The translations under genes and the position numbers were made by a program. DNA of 64,000 nt. It comes from Blastobasis lacticolella. Its lineage: Eukaryota > Arthropoda > Insecta > Lepidoptera > Blastobasidae. The stretch covers positions 5,162,001 through 5,226,000 of the forward strand of contig LR990060.1 of the NCBI GenBank assembly GCA_905147135.1. The letters run 5' to 3'. The notes under the pieces were generated by a model that was not told the DNA's origin, searched no databases, and saw only the letters and a list, made by a program, of their open reading frames with translations. Below, in pieces: positions 21,600-31,399 of this stretch; the stretch's first letter is position 1, and each line of letters opens with the position of its first letter.

Positions 21600-21855
21600 C
21601 CGTGAGTGGCTTGCGGGACCGACTCGTAAGCGTGAGGTATCCTAGTTCGATCCCCAGTGACAATGACCTTTTCTGAGTTATGTAATTAGTTGAACGCTAA
21701 CCCATGCTTTTACGGTGAAGGAAAACATCGTAAGGAAACTTGCACATCCAGTCGCCTAATCTAACTTGTCAGGTTCGCCGGTTAACAGAGTCACGAAGGA
21801 CAGATGGCAGTCGTTCTACTATGAAAACTTGATCTGCCAAATCCTAGGTCATTGT
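21600..21855 (+). repeat. S1 SINE, diverged
   Basis: Degenerate tRNA-like head (CGACTCGTAAGCGTGAGGTA; AGTTCGATCCCCAGTG), body ACGGTGAAGGAAAACATCG and 3' portion GATCTGCCAAATCCTAGGTC, truncated before the terminal GATGAT. Confidence 0.7.
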
Positions 21856-22344
21856 TAGCTATTTTATTTTATAAGCTCTTGTTTGCAAGTTACACGAAAA
21901 AGTTTAAACCCTTTGATAGGAAAATATATTAGTTCAATTGAGATCCGGATTAAACTACGATTGGTATGAAGTTTAAATTATCAAAATTACCTACTCTCTT
22001 AGCTGGTTTCTAAGGTAAATATTCGCAGCCACTGCTAATCCATTTGAAATTACTTTATGGCCCCAAATTTAAGGGCGTTGCTTCAACCAAACATTAATTT
22101 AATATCCAATCCAAACCTATGTCAAACAACTTTCGGCCTTCAGAAGACCTTATGAACTGTTATAACATAACAAGCATTGAGTATTTGGTAAGCTTATAAA
22201 ATCGTTATTGAATATCCAATTTGACGTGTAATTTAATTTTTGTGACTGGAGGCGCAAAACTTAATGGAAAAATATTGCAATAGAATTTAGGCACTTGTAG
22301 GAAAAACGTATAGCAGAGAGTTGTAAGATCATAGATAGGTGCCC
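21856..22344. other. no recognised feature
   Basis: AT-rich; nothing supported. Confidence 0.35.
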
Positions 22345-22548
22345 GGCAGTGTAGAATAGCACCAACCCTTTACACCACTCTTACACTCGTGGGTGTCGTA
22401 CAAGGCAACTAATGTTTTCGAGACAAAAGAACTGGACTCACCAACCCGCATGCCAAGCGTGGAGATTATGGCAATAACCTCCCCTTCGTTAGAAAGGCCC
22501 TTAGCCTCGCAGTGGACTGTTACGGGCTGTGATGATGATGATATTGAT
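22345..22548 (+). repeat. Z-family repeat with internal deletion
   Basis: GCCCGGCAGTGTAGAATAGC, CACTCGTGGGTGTCGTACAA, then a jump to CCCGCATGCCAAGCGTGGAG and CGCAGTGGACTGTTACGGGC with a GATGATGATGAT tail. Confidence 0.65.
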
Positions 22549-22579
22549 TTATTTATTTATAATTGTTATTGTTGTCACT

Positions 22580-22677
22580 TCACTGTAACTATCTGATCTG
22601 CCAAATCCTGGATCATGGCCAAGGCGGACCCCGGGCCCTCGTCCGCGAGAACACAACCGGGACATTAACGCCAAGAT
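22580..22677 (+). repeat. S1 SINE, 3' end only
   Basis: TATCTGATCTGCCAAATCCT, GCGGACCCCGGGCCCTCGTC and GGGACATTAACGCCAAGATC; the head and body are absent. Confidence 0.75.
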
Positions 22678-23580
22678 CATGCTTTTGATTGCGACTTTTA
22701 TCGCGTAAAATCCGATAGATACAATATTCAATATTAATTATTATATTAAATTTCGGGGGATATTGTAGCCTTTGTACCCTGGGATGAAAGCTAAACCACT
22801 CCAAAATTTCATTATGTTTCATAGCAGTTAGTGAGTCGAGTAACAAACATCAATCTAAATATCGATACCTAAAATTTTCTGCAAATATAACATACTATAG
22901 GTAAGTAGAAAGTAAGATGGTAGGGAATAGAATATAATTAGTAAGACTACTAGGATATTAGGTGGTAGGGCTCTGTCGAGTCTGAAGAGTCCACCTGTGT
23001 CACTGCCTTATCTAGTTCTGTAGCCAAGTAACAATGCTTGCATTATTGTGTTCCGGTTTGAAGGATAAGGTAGCCAGCGAAACTACAGGCGTGAGGCATA
23101 TCATCTTAGTCCTCACAGTGACAACGCACCTTCGGTTCTGTATTTTTGTTGCCTGCAACATAAATGTAGGAATTGTAGATGAATTAGGCGACAGTACCCG
23201 CTTACCATCAGGTGGGCTGTATGCTCGTTTGTCCCTGAGTAGCATAAAAAATGGATTGGTCTACCTAGCACGTCTAGGTCTGTACCTAGTATAGCAATTA
23301 GTTGTTAGCAAAAAGTAGTTGATGAGGATCAACCTAAGCCCGGTTCTTACGTGTCAGCCGATCAGGCATTGAAGGTATGAAGTTATGTACGTGAGCGATT
23401 GTCTTTATATGTCAGTCTACTAATGTTGAAAATTAAAGATTGATCAACCATGTGATTCTCATAACAAATTACTTATTCTTTCGAACGACACTCGCACACA
23501 AAGCAAGGTATCAACCCGAAAAAAATTACTAAGTACAAAAAGTTAAGAATAGCATGAATAAACTCATGACTAATTTATAC
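22678..23580. other. no recognised feature
   Basis: Short overlapping frames on both strands at 23,012-23,294 have no motif. CCATCAGGTGGGCTGTATGCTC near 23,208 is a diverged J-like word on the minus strand. Confidence 0.3.
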
Positions 23581-23582
23581 CA

Positions 23583-23770
23583 CTAAAAGTGGCAAACAAG
23601 CTTACGGCCCGCCTGATGGCAAGCAGTAACCGCAGCCTATGGACGTTTGCTATACCAGAGGTATCACTAACTCGTTGCCGACCCTGTCAGAATCTTTCGA
23701 ATCGCCTTTCTTGAAGAACTCCATGTTGTACGCTCTTTGGAAAACCATGGGAAAGTTCATTCCACAACCT
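23583..23770 (-). repeat. diverged J-like retrotransposon end
   Basis: GTGGCAAACAAGCTTACGGC, CGCCTGATGGCAAGCAGTAA and CAGCCTATGGACGTTTGC parallel the J family with many substitutions; an older relative. Confidence 0.55.
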
Positions 23771-23814
23771 AAGACCATCCAGTTAGGATACTAAAAATTA
23801 TCTATACATAGTAT

Positions 23815-23936
23815 AAACAAAGTTGCAACGTCAATCAGTAATACATAGAGTGATTCAAGAGGAAGTTTTATAAGCAAGAGAAAATGGGTAGCTAGGTATA
23901 AGTACGACGCCGCGCGAACGAAGTAGCGCCGGGTCT
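23815..23936 (-). repeat. H-family repeat, partial
   Basis: Plus-strand AGAGTGATTCAAGAGGAAG, AATGGGTAGCTAGG and GAACGAAGTAGCGCCGGGTC correspond to the 5' half of H in reverse. Confidence 0.55.
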
Positions 23937-26412
23937 ACTACTTATTACATGATCAAACGAACTTACCTGAAGTGAAGGTCGATCTGAATTATCCCGGCTT
24001 CGTAGAAGGGATTTACCATGTGAGTGAGTACGAACATGTAATCTATGATATAAGCATGTAATACATGGTAATCTCCAATAAATATCTTCTACCAAAACGG
24101 AATAATATATAATATGCCTAAGTCACAGTAAAGACCCGAAGCTGAAATTCCTTGAAGTAAACCAAAGCTTACAACCACTACTCAGTTTCTTGAACGAGAG
24201 CTTACCTGGATACATAATTGTAAATACAGCTGTTTAGAATTCTAGTGCAAATACCACCTAAGGGAGAGCACGCTTCGCACCTCCCTTAAGACGCAGAAGG
24301 CACGCATGGTAAAAAGTCCCGCGCAATATCCCATCTTCCGTGTTATAAACTCTGCGAATCGTGATTATACGGAGATAGCAAATTACGGCAAGGAAGCGAG
24401 CAAATGAAGCGAAAATACGATTATTTTGCTCTGGAACTTGAGAAAATTTATACGAAATGTTCGCTTTTATTTAACGATGTTCCGGCGGCGTGGTTGGTGG
24501 TAAGCGGAAGCGGATTACGCCTCAGATGACGTAGGTGCCTATAGCGTTTTCGTGATGGAAAGCAGTAGCTGTTGTACTGTTTTCCCATAGAAACGACCTG
24601 TGATATTCGAATTTAGTTTAGCTTTTAAAAATAACAGAAATCACTATAATCGTATCAGGTGTAACTTAGTAATAATAAAAAAACATAATGATTGTTTGAG
24701 CTCTCCTCCCGAATAGACGCCAGGACATTTTTTTGCTCACGATATACCTATATTTTAGATGAAACGAAGATTAGATTTGACGATGAAACGAAACCTAGAA
24801 GATCACTTTCGACTCTACTCGCGTATTTTACAGCCCCTGTTGGGAAATTCAGTTACAGAACGATTGAGGTTACCACATTTTTCTACAGTTCACCATTTAA
24901 TACCTACATCCGTGCTACAACTCGGCCTACCTAGCGGAAATACTACAACAAAATCCTCAAAATACTTTGAAAGAATCTCAGATCCAACCATTCACTGTGC
25001 ACGGGATATTTATGCCAAATGCAAAACACTGCACAAAACCGCTTCGCTCACCGCCCCGCTCACCGCCCCACTCACCACTACTCCCGCACCCGACTGCCAA
25101 ATGATGCAAATTAGCATATCTGTGATTCAGGTCGCCCTGCATTTGTTTATTTGTCGCATAATTTGCCACTTTCTTGTTTTGCAGGAATTTCATTACTTTG
25201 TTTATGAATCGCTGAACTCGGCCGTCTCGCCGTTTTGGCCACGGTGCTACGGTAATGAATTTGCCATTAGCATTATTTTGTCTGCATCATCGTTACGTTT
25301 GGAGGTCGACGGTGAGTTTGCTTTCATTAAGAGGCTTGTTATTAAAAGCCCTCGTTGTGGCCTTGTTTACGTTTTGGTGCAATTTCGAACTGTTAACCGC
25401 TGCTGTTTCCCAAGTGATGTCACGTGAATCGCCGGCCTTGATAAGGTTTATAAAGCGGAAGATCACAAAAAAATAAGAGGCGAATAAATTTCGAATGTTG
25501 AAAGGAAACACGTCAACATGTATATTTCTATGCATCTACACCATTTAATTGAGGACGAAGGAAAACAGATGTGCTTACATTTTACCGAACTACCTTCTGA
25601 TCAATAAAAAGGTATCTCCATAAACTTAAACGGTAGTATATTTAAGCAGGTATATCACAGTAAGCGCAAATTATTATCTACATTTAAAAGGTATTCCTAC
25701 GTCAAAATATCTGGCTACGGTACAAAAACAAAGGTCAAGTACCTTACCTTACCGTAAGTAATCCGGAACATACCTTTAAAATGTGTGTTAATAAAACTTT
25801 ATGGTTTACTATTAACTATTAACCACGCAATACGCAATTTACGTAGGGTTTTCCCTCTCATACTTTGGCGAACTAATATGTTCTAATATGTTAAACAGAC
25901 AAGTTATAGCAAATCGCTAATCAACGTATGCATTATGAATCACAGCCTCTGCAATTAGGGTTCCCTAGCCTGTCTTAGGCTAATAAATCACCAGCCATTA
26001 CGAAGGTTCGGTTCCGCATAATGGTAAGTGTCAATTTGGCGTCGTGTCACGTCACGTGTTTATCTGGTGGAGTGCCTTTATCATCTGTCTTTGTGACAGC
26101 GGCCGGGTCTACGGCGTGAGCGGCGGCGGGGGCGGAAAGCGGAAAGATGTGTGTGTGTTATATGTTTCTGATGTGTTGTTTTGTGTAGATAAAATCGTTA
26201 TCAATAAATAAACTAAGACTTAGACTTCGTTAGAAGTTGTCTGTGTATGCATGAAATATGAAATAAATTTACTTAGATTAGTCTTGGACTTAAACTTATT
26301 TATTTTATTATATTTCCGTTATACTTAGACTTAAATTTTAACTTTAACTCAAAAGCCGTCTATGCTTTATAAGCGATGGTCTCATGGTGACTCGCTCGAT
26401 CGATTTACTTGG

Positions 26413-26418
<6 letters not shown>
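23937..26418. other. longest stretch without window repeats; no gene recognised
   Basis: Almost no match to the repeat families of the window. It holds a 222-codon open frame (24,759-25,427) that overlaps two other open frames and has no recognisable domain, so I do not call it a gene. Blocks of higher complexity occur at 24,240-24,560 and 25,000-25,460. The only shared piece is AAAATATCTGGCTACGGTAC at 25,703, which echoes 11,733. It is the best place to look for host regulatory sequence. Confidence 0.35.

Positions 26419-26486
<68 letters not shown>
26419..26486. repeat. TA dinucleotide microsatellite
   Basis: About 34 uninterrupted TA units. Confidence 0.97.
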
Positions 26487-26489
<3 letters not shown>

Positions 26490-26549
26490 CTAAGGTGATA
26501 AGAAGTTACTGTAGCCCTAATATTTTTCCATAAAAACCTTTTCACACTA

Positions 26550-26715
26550 AATTTTAACCCCGACGTAGAAACAGGCGTGATATAAATGAAATGAAATATA
26601 AGTCTGACGTGTGACGATGTGTGACTATCTGTGGCATCGTAGCACTCAAATGTTTAACAGTGGTGGTTCTTAGCTTTGTTTCATTAAAATCGATTCAGTA
26701 GTTTCGAAAATATTT
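26550..26715 (+). repeat. L-family repeat
   Basis: TTTTAACCCCGACGTAGAAA, TCTGACGTGTGACG and CTATCTGTGGCATCGTAGCA match the copies at 415-580 and 60,465-60,575. Confidence 0.55.
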
Positions 26716-28486
26716 GGGTACCTATATGTAAACTTGATCAGGGGTTTTCTAACGTTATGGAGAACTCATTCCAATTTGCTTCTACAGTGGAGATGACAAT
26801 TAATTTAAATATATTTTATATTAAAAGTTGTTGCACGAATGTTGCACGTTTTAGACCTATGTTTATTTAATAAATGATTTTAATATTTTGTGTAAGAGGC
26901 GGTTTAGTCATGTAATATTGCTTGGAGTAGCTTAGTCAGCTGATCGACCACAAATTTCTTTGATTTTAGTCTCTTCTGCATTCTCATATCTCTTTATTAC
27001 CCAATAAATACTCGTCCATTGAATATTTTCTTGAGAAAAGTGAACAGCATTAGCAGATTTACCATTTAATTTATAAAACCGAATTATACGATTCGTCAAT
27101 ATTTATTATTGTTATCGCTTCATTTCAGGAATAAAACTACAATAACCTAAGAAGATTTTGTAAACAACAGATTCCTTGATGTTTATTGTCAATGTATATT
27201 TTTTAACTGAATTATAATTATACCTATAGGCCCGACCGTCTGACTCGAATGGATTATACATTGCCATCTCACTCGCTTAAATCGCAACCGAATGAGATGG
27301 CGATATATCGAGCCTTCAAAATTGCTACTCGAATAATTTAAGCAGGCGATGGACATGAACTCGCGTGCGCACTTTATATAGCCAGTATCACACAAGAAAA
27401 GTTTGTCTCTTTACTTCTGGGACACCCATATGTAAACTAACATATATCTAAACTAAACTAAACAGTTTAGTTTAGATTTTATTAATTCTCAGAGATACAA
27501 TGTTCACATAAAATTATTACATCATATATAAAAGTATGTATCGAGATAGTCATTATTATATAAATACCCTATTGGTATTCATTACTATCATTTAAGTAAA
27601 TAAAATCATTTATATGTCATTAACAAAGCACAAACAATTATTTACATAATCAAAATTTTAAATAGGGTACCTATTTAAATTACAAATATGAACATAAAAA
27701 TGTTTTAATTTTATTATAAGTGTCAAAATAAATTTAAAATTTCGGCTTTTATTAATTATATTATGTCAATTTCATTTAAAAAAATAAATATTCTTTCAAT
27801 TTCAATTAATGTCAAAATTTCAAAATATCAACATCGAAAATCCCAAATAAATTACAAATATGTGATAGAGAAAGTACTAAAGTACCCACACGGATACAGA
27901 AAGTACCTACTGCACAAAAATGTTCTAAGCACTAAGGATAACATACTAAAGATGGCTCCTAATTTTACCCCTTTTATACAGAAACCGCTACCCGCTCACA
28001 CCTTGAACACAGCTAACATCATTAATTAATTTTGTTCATCATTCCTGTACCACGTCATCATGATAACGGTTATTATTTATCAAAGGTCTGCACCCGACAT
28101 GTGTTGTAGTGATGGGGGTAACGGCAATGTGGGTAACTGATAGTAAAAATAGTTGGACGGCTAGCAAATGTGTGGTAACTAGTGTATGAGGTTTTTAGAG
28201 CTTGTTTTGTAAATGGGATACCTAGTAGTTTTCGTTTAAGTAAGCGTAAATACAGAGGCACAGACAGCGGGAAGCGACTTTGTTTTACTCTAAACTCTCT
28301 CTCTCTACTAACTCTAAACTTTTGCCTGCGACTTTTTCCGCGTGGAAATAGTATTTTTAATGACCTACGTATTGTATGTATGCTAGTACTACGGGAGGTC
28401 AAGCTGTATCTCTAGTGCTACCTACCCGAATTAGATGATACATGGCTTAGATTGTACTTGACTTCAATCTACCAAACTGTCAAAAT
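26716..28486. other. AT-rich stretch with one hairpin; no gene
   Basis: At 27,446-27,477 a perfect inverted repeat ATCTAAACTAAACT / AGTTTAGTTTAGAT is separated by 4 bases. The open frame at 27,763-28,029 is low-complexity AT sequence without a domain. Confidence 0.4.
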
Positions 28487-28624
28487 CAAATCAAAGCCAT
28501 TCAGAGTAGTGTTTGCGTAATGTGCGAATAGACAGACAGACAAAAACATTTAAAATGTTTTTTGGCATAGCTATGCCCCAGAATTCTATTTTTTCTGTAA
28601 TATCTTCATTGTACAAACACGGCG

Positions 28625-28990
28625 TTTTTACATACATACATAAAGCTCACGCCTGTGTCCCACAGGTGGGGTAGGCTGAGACTATGGATCGCCACTTTGG
28701 CGATACTTTCCTGAGACATCAGTTTTCTCGTGACCACGGTGGGTGTAACCCTACCGATAAGTCGGAAAAACAAATCGGAAAGGTTCGTCGCGTGTAAGTT
28801 CCGTTTAATATAATAATACGTGTAAAGAACGCAATTTTAGTTTGTAACAAATATAGGTAGATAGGTGGCCCTCGCTCTGGGTCATTCCTGTTGCAGATGC
28901 TGTCCATCGCCATTCAGCGTGGCAACGCTGCTAGTGTTATGGGCACCTTTGCACCAGGAATGGCAGACTGGGTGGGGATGTTTACATCTA
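28625..28990 (+). repeat. P-family repeat
   Basis: TACATACATACATAAAGCTC leads into CGCCTGTGTCCCACAGGTGG, CGCCACTTTGGCGATACTTT, CGTGACCACGGTGGGTG and CCATCGCCATTCAGCGTGGC. Its twin is at 39,066-39,420, and shorter pieces occur at 53,695 and 61,625. No domain is recognised in its open frame. Confidence 0.65.
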
Positions 28991-29037
28991 GTTTAAGTTT
29001 AACGACGGAAGTTATACGGATATCTAGTTTTAAGTTT

Positions 29038-30366
29038 GCAGACGACATATCACTTCTCGCTTCATGTCAAAATGATTTAAGCATAAACGATCAGATTACA
29101 ACATTACTCAATGATACGGTCAAATGGATGGACGACCACAATCTCAGCGTAAACTTTTCAAAAACTAACATCATATCTTTTCATCCCTATCAAAAAAAGC
29201 CTTTATCCTTAAACATAACATACGAAAATACACCATTAAAAGTTGTAAATGATTTTACCCTGCTTGGACTTACAATAGACACTCATATGGATTGGAAAGC
29301 TCATACCCTAAAATTAAAAAAGAAACTTTCGAGTTTCTCTTACGGTCTTAACGAAATAAAAAAAGCAACTACCTTAAAGACTGCCTTAGCTACATACTAC
29401 GCTTACGCGTATTCGTGGCTTAACTACGGTATTATCTTGTGGGGTAACAGCACGGGTGCGCATGCGTTACTTCAAACCTACCTACTACCATTCAAAAGAA
29501 ACTGCTCAGAATTATTCTTAACATAACAGATCCTACTGAAAGTTGTAAGCCATATTTTAGAGAACATAATATACTTACTTTGCCGTGTATGTTATACGTA
29601 CGTATATATTCCAGATCTGCAAGTTCACTAGAAAATATCCTGAACTATTTCAAAAGCGCGAACATGTACCTACAGGACATTCGCTTAGATACAAAGAAAA
29701 TTTAATGCTTCCGAATTCCCGTCTCACCTTACACTCATCAAGTCCGCTGATAATGTCCGTCAAATTATACAATAAGCTTCCAAAATATATTAAAAATGAG
29801 AACAACGACAAACATTTTGCAAGATTACTAAAACAGCTGCTAATTACAAAAAGTTACTATAGTGTAAATGAATACTTAAATGATAGATTTTAAAAAGCAA
29901 TGACAGCAAATCTGTATCTAACTTCTTTTATGCCAAACTCGATATTAATACCGAATTAAGTACCAAAATAATAGCTTATAGGAAATAGACTTACTCAAAT
30001 AAGTATAGAATAGCAATAGGTTAAGGGAAATCAGTATTATTATATTTAGGATAACGTGCACTGTGATATGTAAGCGTGCAATCCAATTTTAATAGGTAAA
30101 ATGTCACTATTAAATATGATTAATAGTCTAAATAAAGTAAGATAAGTAGAAAGTTGAAAATTATATTTATAGGTTTGATACTAATGATAGTATAAAGTTT
30201 AAATATGTAAAAGTAAATTGATAGTAGGTACTAACCTATTTTATTGTACTATATTTTGACATAAGCCTCCTCCCTCCCAAATTGCTGCGCCCTACCGGGT
30301 CCATATTGTATTTACATTAATACTGTAATAACTTTGTGGAAGCAAATAAATAAATAAATAAATAAA
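29038..30366 (+). pseudogene. 5'-truncated CR1/L2-like LINE with target duplication
   Basis: Reading starts inside the RT core: FADDISLLASCQND, then WMDDHNLSVNFSKTNIISF, LLGLTIDTHMDWKAHT and YAYSWLNYGIILWGN. A frame change near 29,525 separates this from a second frame (29,585-29,893) with the C-terminal MSVKLYNKLPKYIKNENN and LLITKSYYSVNEYLNDRF. A 3' UTR of about 470 bases ends in AAATAAATAAATAAATAAAT. The insertion is bounded by the perfect 7-base duplication TAAGTTT (29,031-29,037 and 30,367-30,373), and unit B has a single TAAGTTT at 39,462-39,468 with no insertion. The endonuclease and most of the RT are missing, so it was dead on arrival. Confidence 0.88.
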
Positions 30367-30373
30367 TAAGTTT

Positions 30374-30940
30374 TTTTATTGACAAAATATAAATAAATAC
30401 AATACTATTCTCTACATTTGATATGTAAATGTACTTAAACTTCCCATGTAAATTTCTGTACAGATTACATACCTACAAAACTCGAACAATACGATCTGTT
30501 TAATTAGAATCGTAGCGGTTCGTAACAAGCTAGTTACTGTGAACAAGGGTAGTTCTAAATTCACAGAATGTTGTAATTCAATTTGTGATTAACCCTTCCT
30601 TTGATTAGATTGAAAAGCTTCACGATATGGAGCACAAACATCAGAGTAGTTTCAGGAAGATATTCATATTAATTTACTTATAATAAATATTTTACATCGT
30701 CATATCAGTATACATTAAGTAATCATTACAAGATGAATTCTAAAAAACAAAATAAAAAATGGCAACAAAAATTTAATAAAATATTCATAAATAGCATCCC
30801 TAGTAGATCTAGTAAGTAAATTAAATAAATGCCAATTTCAATATAAAAATAAGTTGAATTTAGGAATTAATTAAAATATAAACATATCGTGTCAAGTAAT
30901 TAAAAATTCGATTAAATGTCAAGTAAACAAAAATATAAAT
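30374..30940. repeat. duplicated non-coding flank (unit A)
   Basis: Non-coding sequence shared with 39,469-39,870 in unit B (for example CGAACAATACGATCTGTTTA and GTAACAAGCTAGTTACTGTG). Unit B lacks about 170 bases that A has around 30,690-30,870. Confidence 0.8.
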
Positions 30941-31225
30941 AATAATAATAATAAATAATAAAAAAATTATTTTCTCACATACAGTGTTTAAGGTTACAAT
31001 TTTCAGTTTTCAGTTCAAGATTGTGAGACTGGAGCCTAAACTAGACTTTCGCCTGTATCTTAGGTCTCCAGGTCCCAAACCTCAAGGAATTGATCAGTTC
31101 TAGTTTACATTTGAGTCCATCAGAATGGCCAACATGGAGAAAATAAACATAATACAAATTAAATAAAACAAAAGCAAACAATAATAGTAACAGTAGCGTG
31201 CGCTCTTGCAATTCTAGCAAATGCT

Positions 31226-31239
31226 TGTGTCTATGTGTG

Positions 31240-31285
<46 letters not shown>
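31226..31285. repeat. TG/AC microsatellite at the 3' end of the R1-clade element
   Basis: On the plus strand TGTGTCTATGTGTGCATG leads into an uninterrupted TG run (31,242-31,285), directly followed by the 23-T run of the element's poly(A). On the minus strand this is an AC/ACAY repeat, the presumed target. Confidence 0.95.
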
Positions 31286-31302
<17 letters not shown>

Positions 31303-31399
31303 TTTTTTCTCGTTTTCTTCTTGCCTCCGTTGTCCCATGGTATCGCGCCGTTAGGCATTGCATCACGGGGGGAGGGCCTAGTCTAGCTACTTCCTCTTG

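Noticed and set aside
24759..25427. 222-codon open frame as a host gene
   Set aside because: No known domain, overlaps two other open frames on both strands, low-complexity Thr/Pro/Ala tract; no sign of splice-linked exons.
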